Positions 22,601-34,005 of a stretch of 60,000 nucleotides of DNA are shown one piece after another. Below the pieces are notes generated by a model that was given only the letters and a program-made list of their open reading frames with translations, made no database searches and was not told the DNA's origin. A program made the position numbers and the translations under genes. The first letter of the stretch is position 1. Every line of letters starts with the position of its first letter. This stretch comes from Branchiostoma floridae. Its lineage: Eukaryota > Chordata > Leptocardii > Amphioxiformes > Branchiostomatidae. Where the stretch lies: contig NC_049996.1 in NCBI RefSeq assembly GCF_000003815.2, positions 7,916,012-7,976,011 on the forward strand, read 5' to 3'.

Positions 22601-23018
22601 GAAAGACAAAGATAAACTTGAAAGGGTACAGAACCAAGCTGCCCGATTCTGTACAAACAACTACAACAGGGATGCTAGTGTTACCAAAATGAAAACAGAT
22701 CTACAGTGGACATCACTTGAAGACAGAAGGAAAATGTCCAGACTTTGCATGATGTACAAAATGACCAATAAGCTGGTGGACGTACCGACTGATAAGTATC
22801 TAATACCAGCTCAAAAAAGAACAAGAAACAGCCATGACTTCAAGTACCAGAGTTTCCAAGCTAGGATTGATGTGTTCAAAAATTCGTATTTTCCCAGAAC
22901 TATCGTAGATTGGAATTTGTTATCACCAAGTACAGTAGGGGCATCTTCTCTGGATAGTTTTAAAGAACGCTTGCAGTTAGATGTGCAAAAGTTAGGTGTG
23001 ACGGATCGTTCAGTGTAA
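19611..23018 (+). CDS. Non-LTR retrotransposon polyprotein: 2A - PHD-like finger - APE endonuclease - reverse transcriptase
   Basis: This 1135-residue protein copies the element's RNA into chromosomal nicks by target-primed reverse transcription. Residues 5-16 are hydrophobic and signal-peptide-like. GDIEINPGP at 68-76 matches the ribosome-skipping 2A consensus (D-x-E-x-N-P-G, then P), preceded by the usual Leu/Ile-rich stretch. A PHD-like C4HC3 finger spans 81-134 (Cys81, 83, 86, 98/99, 102, His107, Cys110, Cys131-134). The endonuclease spans about 199-418, with Glu231 (TESW), GDFN 337-340 and SDHD 408-411. The RT spans about 640-905, with LDFTKAFD 771-778, GVPQGTVLGP 828-837 and FADD 858-861. 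Architecture fits the CR1/L2/Rex1-like group. The ORF is intact; ATG at 19611 is the first in frame. Confidence 0.92.
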   Translation: MELHYTCIFLALCLMIGKTQPGSQSDWATFAFMIKHSGVNGPPFSQKKTLIHNDSTKLSLIMILLLSGDIEINPGPRPPKCPCGSCNKAVQNKHAAICCDDCNTWYHKDCIELGSQVYTVLATHRSYSWICCDCGIPNFASDMFDITDDSCHSVNSFDTLNSSTSLPGDTPTATSTPLRSKQGKTHTRGNGHKKGSKAKLLLVNCQSVRNKSAELATVIDTYKPDILAGTESWLNENISSSEIFPDSYIVHRKDRQTGPGGGVFQANRDDLIVTHRTDLDTDCEIIWTQTQLAGKKPLMIGTYYRPPSDQGSSLDELDSSINKMGTKINSDNVIILGDFNTPGINWDVSTTDNAQNHTGQAQKLLHLVDNHGLFQTVQEPTRNGNILDLVLVNNPNIIEKTTVVPGISDHDMVLVDVNLAPKQNKKPKRKVYIRTKSDEPAIKNDLEDYATNFNQRTKDMSVTQKWDDFKGKMKHTMNKHIPSKMTSSRYNLPWFNRNLRRHCRKKQRLYNKAKRTGQEEDWNKYKKVKKGVQKSIRSAHSKYVANILGEAITDKPKTFWSYIKGLRRDLVGVATLKVGSTIISDSEKKAEALSSQFKSVFTEEDTTDMPSLGNPCTTPMEHIDISTYGVEKMLQGLNPSKASGPDQIPPWFLKMTASEIAPILTNIFQQSLDTGEIPQDWRDANICAIFKKGDRAVPSNYRPVSLTCISCKLLEHIIHSHIMKHLEGHNILTDYQHGFRAKRSTETQLILTVHDIAGALNNKRQVDLAILDFTKAFDKVPHSRLITKLEYYGIQGSTLNWLKAFLTNREQTVVVEGKASAPVKVASGVPQGTVLGPLLFLLYINDLPDQLDSSVRLFADDCLLYIEAVSAKNDSQLLQKDLNTLEEWQRKWLMQFNPDKCYIMHITNKRTPNVSPYQFCGQTLATTKSHPYLGVTLTTGLKWGVHVNKITTKAKQTLGVIKRNLWACPARVKSLAYTSLVRPNLEYAATVWDPYTKKDKDKLERVQNQAARFCTNNYNRDASVTKMKTDLQWTSLEDRRKMSRLCMMYKMTNKLVDVPTDKYLIPAQKRTRNSHDFKYQSFQARIDVFKNSYFPRTIVDWNLLSPSTVGASSLDSFKERLQLDVQKLGVTDRSV

Positions 23019-23159
23019 TATAACCAGCTGCTGCCGCGCCGCGTGCCTGCGAAGCTGGTGTGTTACGCCGAATGGCGGTTATACCGGCTATATAGATACA
23101 GATACAGATACAGATACAGGCTGACCCCAACCCAACTAAACGTGCAATGTGGCAAGCCT

Positions 23160-23372
23160 ACCTGGATCTAGTCTCTACCAGACTCCGGATCGCTGGAAAA
23201 ATCGTAGAAATGGAACAAATCAGAGGAGTAAGCCAGCCAGAGGAATATAACCGGCCAGGGAACAGCACGCGATCGTCGGCGAGCTGTTCCCTGGCCGGTT
23301 ATATTCCTCTCTATTTGTTCCATTTCTACGATTTTCCAGCGATCCGGAGTCTGGTAGAGACTAACCTGGATC
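23160..23372. mobile_element. Foldback MITE (unit copy 2)
   Basis: Same element as 7069-7282, at the same position in the unit. Flanking ACCTGGATC repeats are at 23160-23168 and 23364-23372; the element is 195 bases. It predates the duplication that separated copies 1 and 2. Confidence 0.75.
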
Positions 23373-25257
23373 AGTCCATTTGGAAGCAAAATGGTTGAGT
23401 ATAATATACAATTTATCTTGTGAATTTACCATTTTCAAATCATTTCTCACCTCTGGTATCTGATGGTCTTTACAGATGAAGTTAGATCCTCGGTTCAGGT
23501 GGACTTACAACAAAGTGAAACATCGGGGGCCAGAAAAGGGGCGTTGTCGTGACCACTTGTGTCACTTAGCGGTTTTGCAATTGTCCTATGGTCGCTGTAG
23601 CAGGTGATAGATTTTCAGGTCCTGTATGAAATATTCACACTACTTCAGAGGACACAAGAGACGTCTCTGCCGCAGTAAAATACAGGTGGACTGTCCTTCA
23701 GAGGGATATATACACGCGCTTGGCACAGAAACAGCTTTCAATACACAATCACTATCAAAAACCGGATCCTGCTCCGCCCTCTGTGCTCATTCTGTCAGCT
23801 CTAAGACCTTGTGAGAAGGGATAGGGTATAATTAAAAGTTTACGGGTGTCCGAATCCATTCAAACTACCTGAATGTAAAACGCCTCAGGGTCGTGAGGCT
23901 AAAATCTCAGGACTAGTCCCGAAAATAGTTTTATCAGGCTGGTAGAAAATGGGATATAGGAGAAACAAGCTAAGGGGGGAGGGGGACACAAGAATAGTCA
24001 TGTTTGGGGTTGTTTTCTCACCACAAAAGCGCCACCTGCATCGGCTACATATAGCGGTGAGAAGTAGAACTCCAGTTGGAAGCTTTGCTACTGGTTGTGT
24101 AAAAAAAATTCTGCTGATCATGAATAGTACTGTGCAAATATAAGGCAGCAACTTTATCCTCAACACTGTAAATGGGAAAGTTACACATACTCAAGAAACA
24201 GAATTGAGAGAAGATATGTGGAAATATATCTTTTCCCAAAAGTTGTCTTATCATTTACGTCTAGCATCATCGGCAAAGATTGCAATATTGAATAGTTAGG
24301 CGGAATTTGTAGACATAATATGGAAGTGGTATCATGTTAACAAGTTTGAAGTTCTATAGGTTATAACTTCATTATTTAGTTAACATTGTCAGCTGAGAAG
24401 GAAAACAAGAACAAGCCAAAAGTAAGGTTTGATTATTTTCGTTAATCCACATCTACATTAGCTACACTTATAATTACATGTACAAGGAATTTTTCTGTTC
24501 CACTCTAGGGTCATTTGGACCAATTCTAACGTAAGAATTGCGAAGAGATAAGATGAAGTCCATAAGATAAATTCGTATATCGTATATCGTATAATATCGT
24601 ATAATTTGATTTGTACCTGGTAATAGATCCCAACTTTTCAAGAATAGCAACACACATCTATAATGAAATGTTAACAATGGCTATAACTCGGAATTTTAGA
24701 AAATCACATATTTTAACCTCTCAAAGCTCTACTCCATTCCTTCGCCAAATGATTTTTACTATTACAACTGATTTATGCTATGTTGTCATTAAGTTTGCAA
24801 GCTAGGTCCTCGTTTCAAAATAGATCCAATTTTGCACCATTTAAACCACATTTTAACACCTATTTCATACTTATAAATGAGCACCACAGCACGTCCAAAA
24901 TCAAACACATTGGCGAACAGGTTGCCGTGCCAAGGTCAACCAACAGGAGACCCAAAACCAAATTACACTCATAATAAATCGTCATTCTTCAAGGTCATAC
25001 CTATAATAAAGTAATGTACTTTATTTCTGCCACTAACTTTATAGCTCTACATGAAATCATATTGTTGGAGATCGATATGCAGTGCATTGTGCGAATTAAA
25101 GTGAATATCAACATGATGTATGTGTACGTGTGCATGTGTTTGAGTGTTCGTGTGAGCGTGTGTGTGTGTGTGTTAGCGTGTGTATGTGTGCGTGCGTGTT
25201 TATGTGTTTGTATTTGCGTATAAGTGTGCGTCTCTGTGTGTGTATATGCGGATTACA

Positions 25258-25888
25258 GCTAGCCTGGCTCTGTTGGCTGATGATGGACTCCTTAGGACGG
25301 TGGTATGAGCGGGGTGTTGCTCCCTTAGGAGGGTGTGTATGTCCTCTCTCTGCTTGTCAAACCAGTCTCTGTTCCGTTTAGTGGTAGTGCCGAGTACTTG
25401 GCGTGAAGTGGTGTTGAGGGTGCTGGCCACTGCTTCCCAGGCATCAGTCAGGAGCTCTGTGTCAGCAGACAAGTCTTCTTCCAGTGCGTGGGTAAGACGA
25501 CTGGCCAGCGGCGTTTGTAGTTCTTCTCTTTTGCCGCTGTTTTCTAGGGCCCTGGTGTTAAGTTTTCCAGCATGTGCATTCTTGCGTGCGTGTTTCTTGA
25601 TGTGCATTCCAAGTCTTGTGCGTACCATTCTATGGTCAGTCCATCCTTGTGCTCCTCTCATTACTCGTGTGATTTTAACGTCTTTCCGGTCAAGTTGCCG
25701 GACTAAGACATAGTCCAGCATGTGCCATCTTTTTGACCTTGGATGCATCCATGTGGTCTTGTGCATTGTGCGCAGTTGAAAAAGTGTGTTTGTGATCACA
25801 AGGGCGTGCTCAGCACAGAAAGATAGGAGACGCAGCCTGTTGTCATTACACTTGCCTACGCCGTGGACCCGCCTTGCCACAGAAATTT
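25258..25888 (-). pseudogene. LINE endonuclease-to-linker fragment, frame open (unit copy 2)
   Basis: Orthologous to 9150-9778. The frame is uninterrupted from the 'RRVHGVGKCNDN' segment through WMHPRSKRWH, LDYVLVRQ and WTDHRMVRT into the linker before the RT. It lacks the first half of the endonuclease and all of the RT, so it cannot act alone. It has no promoter or partner ORF here. The family differs from the 2A-type LINE. Confidence 0.75.
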
Positions 25889-25890
25889 GG

Positions 25891-28800
25891 ATTTGTGTAA
25901 TAAAGAAGCTTGAGGTCATAATAGTCAATAAAACTTGGTCTATTTTATCATGCACAGTTAGTATTTTTCTATTAGATGGCTTTGAAAGTTTCGACAAATC
26001 TGTTCATTGTTTGTATCAACCCTATTGGTGTAATTTTACAAAGCAAGTTGCTCACTAAGATGTGGTTTTGCTGCACCAAAATGTGGTCGAACCAGTTCAC
26101 CAATGATTAATCACTTTGCCAGCGAAAACTGTTGATACAAAGCAACCTGATAATTCTGCCTCAACACTGCCCCCGTTTCTGTCAATCAAAAAACATTCAG
26201 CTCCATTCCGCTGTTATCAAGAACTAGCAAGACAAGTCAGCCCGAGAATACCAACAGCTTTTGACCTTTGACCCCCAGCTTTGTCTTCTGAAGTTGTTTT
26301 GAATCAGCTCCGAAAAAGTTGTAAATTGTAGGGGGTACTAGAGATAACGTTAACTTCTAACACCAGGTGATGTTAAAGCTGTACTACGTAAGATTTGAAC
26401 AAAACAATTTTTAGAAAAACATATCCATGTTGCTTCTTCTCACAAAGCAAGTGGATAAAGGGTCGGTTAATCAACTATATCAAATAAGGTTAGACAAAGC
26501 CGCTGATACACAAGACCCTATACAAACTCGCTCATGCAGAAAAGGGGATCAAAAGGGCAAAGAAAAATGGCCATGAAACATTTTGCAGGACTAGCGCTAA
26601 GGGCTACTATCCATCAAATATGGCGCAATGGGAACACCTGACTAAAATATAATACAAAGACGTCGGTGTTTTTCGTGCTGGAGACGAAATAGCTTTGTTT
26701 TCATGCAGCAATTGCATTCATGATCATTCATTGCATTACTGATCAAAACAAGGTATTATTAGACATACAACAAAGGAAAGAACCTATCTCCAGTTTGGAC
26801 AATAGAACATAAGTTGCAACAATTGAATGCAGTGCCTAATTGTCCTCGTCTGTCCAGAAGCTAATAGAAAAAATGTGAAGGGAGCTCCATTCCTCGGGGT
26901 TTGATCCCCGCCGTGCCCCCGACGTTGTGTCCTTTGGGAAAAGAACTTTACACGACCTTTCTTACTTTACCCAGGTGTAAAAATAGGTACCTTACTTTGG
27001 TCAAACTTGAGTGCAGTACCTTATTGTCCTCGTCTATCCAAATAGAAAAGAAGAAAAGGAAAGGGGCTCCATTTCCCCTGACATTTCTTGAAAGCCCGCA
27101 GTCCACTCTCAATGGATTTATGTGTGGGAGAAAAAAAAACAGAAAACATTCATTCGATTTATCTCTTTAGACTAGATAGCTTTCTGTCTGGACGTAAATG
27201 CTCTCATAACCATAACCTATGTTATCACAAGCATACTCATCTTTTACTCCGGATGGCCGCTGCAGCTGTCCAATGCTAGAAATGGACTACCACACAGAGG
27301 TACATGGTAGAGGACACACAAAACCATAATTTAAGAAGTAAACATTTTAAAATTATTAACGTGGCAAATTTAGGGCCTCCTGCGTTACTGATCTCAAGTA
27401 ACCAATGGGTTTCACGCTTAGTCAGGCTCTTACAACAAGTTAAGTAGACTGGAGATCAAAAAGGGGGAGGGGGGTCGAGGTCATCTGTACATTTGGTGGC
27501 CTCGCTAGTTTCTCATGGCGAATTTAGGGCCTTCTCCGTTACTGAGTTCTAGTAATCGATGGCTTTCACTGTTGTAGTTAGGTATTCGGTACTTGAGATC
27601 TTAGCTTAGAGGACTTGAGATCACAAAAGGGGGCGTTGTCGGAGTCACCAGTAACTTTGGCGGCTTCGCAAGTTTCTGAAAGCGGCCGTGGCAGCAGGTA
27701 TATAGTAAGGGCGGCGCAGTGACATTCTATCTTATTACAAGAGACACATATGCAACCATTACAAAACTGCTCATTTCAACCCATGTTATCTAATGACAGC
27801 AATTTAAGTGTAAGCCAACCCACCTTTAAACACGTTCACTTGCACAGGCTGACCTAACCCCTGACCCCAACCCAACTTAACGTGCAATGTGGCCATTCTA
27901 CAAGGATCAGTCCATTTGGAAGCAAAATGGTTGAGAATAGAATGCAAGTTTTCTTGTGAATTTACCATTTTCAAATCATCTCTCACCTCTAGTATCTGAT
28001 GGTCTTCACAGAGTTAGATCCTCGGTTCTGATGAATTTACAACACGGTGAAACATCGGGGGCCAGAAAAGGGGCGTTGTCGTTGCCACCTGTGTCACTTA
28101 GTGGTTTTGCAAGTGTCCTATGGTCGCTGCAGCAGGAGATAGATCTTCAGGTCCTGAAGTAAATACTAGTAGTTACACTACTTCAGAGGGCATAACAGAC
28201 GTCTATGCCGCAGTAAAATACAGGTGGACTGTCCTTTAGAGGGATATATACACGCGCACAACTCAGGCTTGGCAGAGAAACAGCTTTTAATACACAATCA
28301 CTATCAAAAACCGGATCCTGCTCCGCCCTCTGTGCTCATTCTGTCAGCTCTAAGACCTTGTGAGAAGGGATAGGGTATAATTAAAATTTTACGGGTGTCC
28401 GAATCCATTCAAACTACCTGAATGGAAACGGGTCGTGAGGCTAAAAGCCAATGACTAGTCCTGAAAATAGTTTTATAAGGTTGGTAGAATATAGGATATG
28501 GGAGACTTGGACCTAAACATTTGTACGTCCAATTTCAAGTTCAAAGTTTTAGGCATGCAGCACTATTCGTATGTGATCTCATTTGTGTCTGGTAAAAAGT
28601 CCCCACTTTTCAAGAATAGTAACAAACTTCTAATATAACAGATTAAAATGGCTATTACTCGGAATTTTAGAAAATCATATCATCTCAGAGCTCTACATCT
28701 TCAAATTAGAATCTCGGGACTCAATACCTTCGCAAAACTATTACTGTAAACAACTAAATTATGCTATGTTGTCATTAATTATTCCAGCTATAGGTCCTCA

Positions 28801-29080
28801 TTTCAAAAATGGTCCAAATTTGCACGTCCAAAACCAAACACATTGACGAAAAGGTTGTTGCCGTACCAAGGTCAACCAACAGGCGATCCAAAACCAAATT
28901 ACACTGTCATAATGAATCGTCATTATTCAAGGTCATACCTGTAATAAAGTGATGTACTTTATTTCTGCCACTAACCTTATAGCTCTACATGAAATCATAT
29001 TGTTGGGGATCGTTGCAGTGTTTTGTGCTAATTATAGTGAATTCTCAACATGATGTAGGTGTACTTGTGCATGTGTTTGA

Positions 29081-29133
<53 letters not shown>

Positions 29134-29215
29134 TGTGTGTGTGTGTTTGCGTGTTTATGTGTGCTCGTGTATGTGTCAGCATTTGCGTATACGTGTGCGT
29201 GTGTGTGTATATTGT
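25891..29215. repeat. Tandem segmental repeat, copy 3 (shortened, most diverged)
   Basis: Block A (25895-26240) fuses into B at the 'gacctttgacccccagc' subrepeat. B is cut at about 26810. C spans 26815-27840 and D 27840-29215, ending in the GT tract. The MITE, the antisense LINE piece and the minus-strand SINE are all absent. It differs from copies 1 and 2 more than they differ from each other. Confidence 0.8.
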
Positions 29216-30780
29216 GTGGTGCGCGTGTGTGTATGGGAGGGGCGTGTGAGCAGGGGACAGGTATCACTTTACATTGTGTGCGCTGTTCACATCCTGGTAA
29301 TCATACTCACAAATACGGCAGCTAAAAGAACACACCTCAGCCTAATATTCCTCAGCTAGGAGGATCGTAATTGTTTACGTAATCGCGATGGTTGAAGTTA
29401 TTTTGTCTGGTGTGTTTCACTAAAACTAACCCTAATGGATACCTCTCACCCCATAACATGAGTGTGCCACCCTACTGTCATTATATTACAGCCAATTTCC
29501 AATAAGTTAAAACTGGACCATAATACTACGTCATGTCGCACGATCTCACGTCCGTTGGCAACTTGCCTAGTTCGACTCCATTCAGTAAAGGCCAAGCTTC
29601 ACAGCAGAATTCCGTTGTTTAGCAAAGTAAAAATAGTCAACCCAAAGCTATGGGCCTAACCCGCCGTACATGCAATTTGTCCGTATGTTTTTTTTTTTGT
29701 TTTTTTTTAAGAAGGCCACGCTTGCCACCTTTTTCTGAAAACGTTCGGGCTTTACAGGGCAGACGCGTCGCCCGGCGCGTACCGCAGGCCGATGGCACAC
29801 AACTTTTTGCTTCTACGTAAAATTCTACGGCGTTTCTGCGTGCTCCAAATAAATCGGATTCCCTACGTTTCATACGAAGGCGGTACTTAACACATACGGA
29901 TCCAAAAAGATTGCCCACGTTTTGGCACGTAGACAGCACGTAATTGCACATACGACGAGTTGTGCCCTAAGCTTTTAGGACACCACAATACTTTAAACAA
30001 TAAAAACCCTTTCTTGTCGGGATTTTTTAATGTAAAATCAGTTTTATAGTTGCGACGGTAGGAAATACTCTATAGCTGTTCGAACAGCTGTACAAAATGA
30101 CATTTCCCAATCTTAAATTTGCTTTTGTGAGCCTATAGAACCAATCCAAGGTCACCGACTAGAGTTTACTTGTATTCATTCCGTATAGAATTTGTTGGAA
30201 ATTCGTCTAGTGAAATTTAAAGTTTTTGTGGTCTGATATAATAATTAGTCAGATAGCATCACCTTCCCCATTTTCCCTATTATATTGCAATACTGGACGG
30301 GTATATATTGCTATCGAATAGTTATAGGTTGTTTCTCCAGAAAAAGGCGCATCAGAAGCTTCTTGTCAGCACACTTGCAGCTTTGTGTGTTTCAGATCCT
30401 CCGGGACAAGTCTTTTTGTTGTAACATCAGTCTCGGTTAACAATAAAACTTTACCAACAACATATGTTTTAAGAAAATTTATTAGGTTTTTCAACCCTGG
30501 AAAGCAGCCTGTAACGAAAAAGATAGCTAGTTATTATCTCAGAATCCCGAAAAGGAATGTTTGTTTCGTTAGAAATAACAAACAAATTAAACAATGCATT
30601 AATTCACTCCAACAGCTCGATATATTTGTAAAAGGTCAGTTTCAAATATCATCCACTGTATTTCGTTGATGTGTGAAAAGCTTTTGCCAAGCTTTCGGAT
30701 TTTTTAAGGAGGCTGTGTAATCGGTTGAGCCATGGTGTGGTGGGCCTGTATGTAGGTCAACAATTAATAACTCGAGACGT
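29216..30780. other. Unique sequence, no gene recognised
   Basis: A T-rich run lies at 29688-29710. Two ORFs of 94-104 codons (30385-30669 plus, 29637-29951 minus) have no motif, no exon borders and no homology I recognise. I leave them uncalled. Confidence 0.35.
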
Positions 30781-31375
30781 TGTGGATGGATCTTGATAAT
30801 AGTTTGTCGGTGTGTAGTGATTGTAGAAAGGAATGCGGCTAGGTTTAATAATGGTTTACCTAGCGTTCTCCTTCAGTACTGCAGCTACTTTGTATGTTTG
30901 TTTGTTGTTTCTTTGTGAACGACATGACTCGAGAAGCTGTGACTGTATCTTCACGATATTTAGTAGATGCGTAGCGGCTGCTTAGCTCGATAATGGTTAA
31001 CCTGGCGTTTCCGTACGGCTCTGCAGCGGACTTTGTATGTTTGTGTACTTGTCTCTGAACAACATCCCTCTAGGAGCTAGCTGTGGCTGTATCTTCACGA
31101 TATTTTTCAGGTGCGTAGCGGATGTAAAAAGGAAGGTTAAGCTCGAAATTGTTTTACCTGGCGTTTTTGTACGGCCCTGCAGCGAGCATTGTACTTATTT
31201 AATAAGTGCTTCTATCTGTGAATATCAGAACTCAAGAATCTGTGAAAGGACCTTCATGATGTTTGATAGGTGTATAGCGGTTGTAAAAACTAAGGTCAAG
31301 TTAAAAAATCGTTCACCTGGCTTTTTCCATATGTACTGCAGCAGACTGTGTTTGTTTGCATATATATAAAGCATG
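30780..31375 (+). repeat. Degenerate tandem repeat, four units of about 140-160 bp
   Basis: Units start near 30780, 30940, 31081 and 31241. Each contains a 'tgtat-ttcacgatattt' segment, a 'gtgcgtagcgg' segment, 'ttacctggcgttt' and 'gtacggc-ctgcagc'. Divergence is high. The plus-strand ORF at 31037-31369 spans the last units but does not keep the repeat in one frame. Confidence 0.6.
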
Positions 31376-31770
31376 ATGGGCGATGTAAATGGTTTTAGAA
31401 GGAAGTTGCGGTACTACAGCGGAGGGGAACTTTAATGTAGGCGGTAAGATTTGCTGCAAGTGCCAGGTTTATGATTTTTAGTGGTTGATAGGACTTGGAG
31501 TAGGGATGAAGTGGTATAGGTTTTGGTCACTAGCTACTTGATTAAACTACAGGGGCGCGATTTTGTCGTAGACGTTGAAAGAGAATAACTTATGAAAAGG
31601 TAGGCAGATTGGTATGTAGATACCATGAGTGATGACTTATATAGCCAAATTTTCGATGTTTCGATTTGGCTGTTGAAAAAAAGACACATAGAAAAAATAT
31701 CAACAAACTATCGAAATTAGAGTTTAATAAAACAAATTTAATACAACCAACATATACGTCTATTTTATTG

Positions 31771-32350
31771 TTAACCCTCAAGCACCCGACCTTTTCTTGC
31801 GACTAAAATGACCGAATGAGCCCGAAATTGTTCATGAAAATGTCTATTCCAATTCCTATCGGTGCTCATTGCAAGAACATTTCTTCGTCAATGTGATGGG
31901 GATATTTTGACACATTAAAATGTTATCAATTCCAGCTCATTATCATAATTTAGGCATAAGAGCAGAATGACCACGTTCTCCCAACTCCTTTTCAGACCGG
32001 GCCACGCGGGGTGGGCGTTTTTAGGTCCTCCGTAACTTTCATGTCACACAACTCTTGATTGCCTTACTAAAAAGCTACCCAACTTGGTAGATTATCAGGT
32101 AAAAAGTTGTAAGGAAAAAATTTGAAGTCGATAAAACAATTTTTATGTTGCCATGGTGACGGGAAATATTGTGGTCATGCGATGAGTAATGTAGGGGTTT
32201 GGTCTGAAAAGTTTGTTTTAAAAAGTGCACAATTTGCTGCAATTCATTTGGACCCAAGGCGGACCAAACAAAAACTTTCCTCACAAAGAAACTCACCGAA
32301 GAAATATTTCTTTCGACCAAACATGTTAAAATGGTACTTTTGAGGGTCAA
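31771..32350. mobile_element. Candidate TTAA-type MITE
   Basis: TTAACCCTCAAGC at 31771 is mirrored by CTTTTGAGGGTCAA ending at 32350, an imperfect inverted repeat. The interior has 'gttgccatggtgacggga', resembling the 'gttgccatggcaacggg' of the 2242-3156 MITE. No coding potential. Confidence 0.4.
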
Positions 32351-33296
32351 CAGTGTCGCACAAACCACATTCTTTGTATTTCCTAACCCACTGATATATT
32401 TGCTGACAATAGCGTCGATTAGGTAACTGTTTCTTGACTATATTTTTTTAACTTGTTTACCCTTGTCCTGCTGGTAAATTTTCCACCCATAAACTCTCCA
32501 TGTGCTGGGCTTTTTAGACCCTGTTCGAAGAAGGGTTACTTTGCTTTTTTTTGTAACTTTGCCACATAGTAATCCTATAATGTGATACATCAATAGAAAG
32601 CAAAATGTCTCTAAAAATATAATGAATGTTTTACCTTGAGTCAATACAAATGATTTACAAGGGCAATAATGAAATTAAGCAAGTTATCTTTTTGTGTATT
32701 CTGATACCCGAATCTCATGATTAGTCTTAGTGTCAACACTGCAACATTCATATGACATCCTGACAACATCAGAGCCACACATGTAATGAAGAAATCTACC
32801 CAGGTATCTCTACAGGTAAGTTTATGGGTAGGTGTCGTCCTTGGTGCTGAACAGGCTGTTCAAAATTAATGTACGTATCCATAAAAATTATAGTACTATA
32901 CACTTGTTCCTTTGACTTCAGTACAAATAAAACACACGGTTCTTGTTCAGTATAACCCTAACATTAGAACTTGTTCTACCTTTAAAAATGTAAAATAACT
33001 TCATGATAAAAATAACCAAGGAAGTGTAAACTTTAAAAGTTGTTGATATTGAATCTAGTATTGAATAACTAAGCAAAGATAGCAAAGACTGCAGATCTTA
33101 CAATGACAACGTCCTTATTATCAGAATACGAGCCCTTAAGTAAAAAGATAAGTCTTTAAGTTAGTAGTATATCCAAGAATCAAGTATGTTCATGAAGTTC
33201 ATAATTATATACATAAATTCTAAAGAGAGACAAAGTTTCATTGCATGCGCAGCTACAACAGCTGTTAATTAATAAGGCCATAAAAGGTCAGACTTT

Positions 33297-33342
<46 letters not shown>

Positions 33343-33600
33343 GTTGATGAATAAGGCCGCCAATTGAAGTGACAATTACAGCTTTGTGTTTTTTCTACAT
33401 TCAAGAGATGCGCGAAGTGACACAATTGAAATAGATTGGTATCACTTGCCAAGTTGACAACTACAGTTGTGGCAACCATTTTTGTGCCATTTCCCTTTTA
33501 AACCTACGGCCATATACATTTACATCCACGTCTACAGTCAATTCAACATGTACAATCAATACTACTAAGTTGAAAATGATTCCGTCTACACTTCTGGATA
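32351..33600. other. AT-rich sequence with (TA)n microsatellite, no gene seen
   Basis: The dinucleotide tract lies at 33298-33341. Nothing else repeats or has exon-like features. Confidence 0.5.
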
Positions 33601-33611
33601 AACGTCACAAT

Positions 33612-33800
33612 TAGACGTTTAGAATGGTGTCCACCGTTCTTCATCAGTGAATTAAAAATTAAGTTGTACCAATTTTGCGGAACAAAGAATAATCATTTCG
33701 TTCTAAATAAACAAAACAGGCAACGGCTATTGTGTTCGACATAAACAACACAGGTGACTATTGACGTGTTCTAAATAATGTTCTAAATAAACAAAAGGTA
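33612..33800. repeat. Hammerhead-like motif remnant and partial hairpin arm
   Basis: On the minus strand CTGATGA (33647-33641) is followed by an imperfect stem and AAACGTC (about 33621-33615), the same signature as 13590-13640. Next to it, 33677-33760 is a partial copy of the left arm of the hairpin at 34006. Confidence 0.35.
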
Positions 33801-34005
33801 ACTGACAAAGGTTCTATAATACATTCATGCAAAGTGAAAATTTAATAACATGGAAATACATAATTGATAATATATTTATGTGTATATATCAATAAAACCA
33901 TCAATTACCAAACCAAAACATCATTCCAAGAACCAAAAAGATCAGTCCTAAGTCCACCCTATGACGTAGATAAGGACGGTAAATACGTTCGTAAATAGCT
34001 TCCCT

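Larger units (their letters stand above)
19183..23120 (+). mobile_element. Full-length non-LTR retrotransposon with 2A-like motif
   Basis: Comparison with unit copy 1 ('cttgcacaggccgacccc', about 7020) brackets the insertion precisely. ACAGG is present just before it (19178-19182) and as its last five bases (23116-23120), a possible 5-bp target duplication. The order is: 5' UTR with a 32-bp tandem array, one 1135-codon ORF, a short 3' UTR and a (gatacagata)n-type tail. Fragments of the same family occur at 15330-15478, 54160-55200 and 56000-56155. The single uninterrupted ORF suggests a young, possibly active copy. Confidence 0.85.
9783..25890. repeat. Tandem segmental repeat, copy 2, carrying two large insertions
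   Basis: It has the same block order as copy 1: A 9786-10595, B 15879-17290, C about 17940-19182, D 23121-25258, LINE piece to 25888. The 10596-15878 and 19183-23120 segments interrupt it exactly where copy 1 is continuous. About 690 bases between B and C (17300-18020) are present here but deleted in copy 1. Apart from a SINE head they hold nothing recognisable. Confidence 0.85.

Noticed and set aside
29028-29359. Cys/Val-rich and His/Thr-rich ORFs around 25.1 and 29.1 kb
   Set aside because: They read through (GT)n microsatellites; no other coding evidence.
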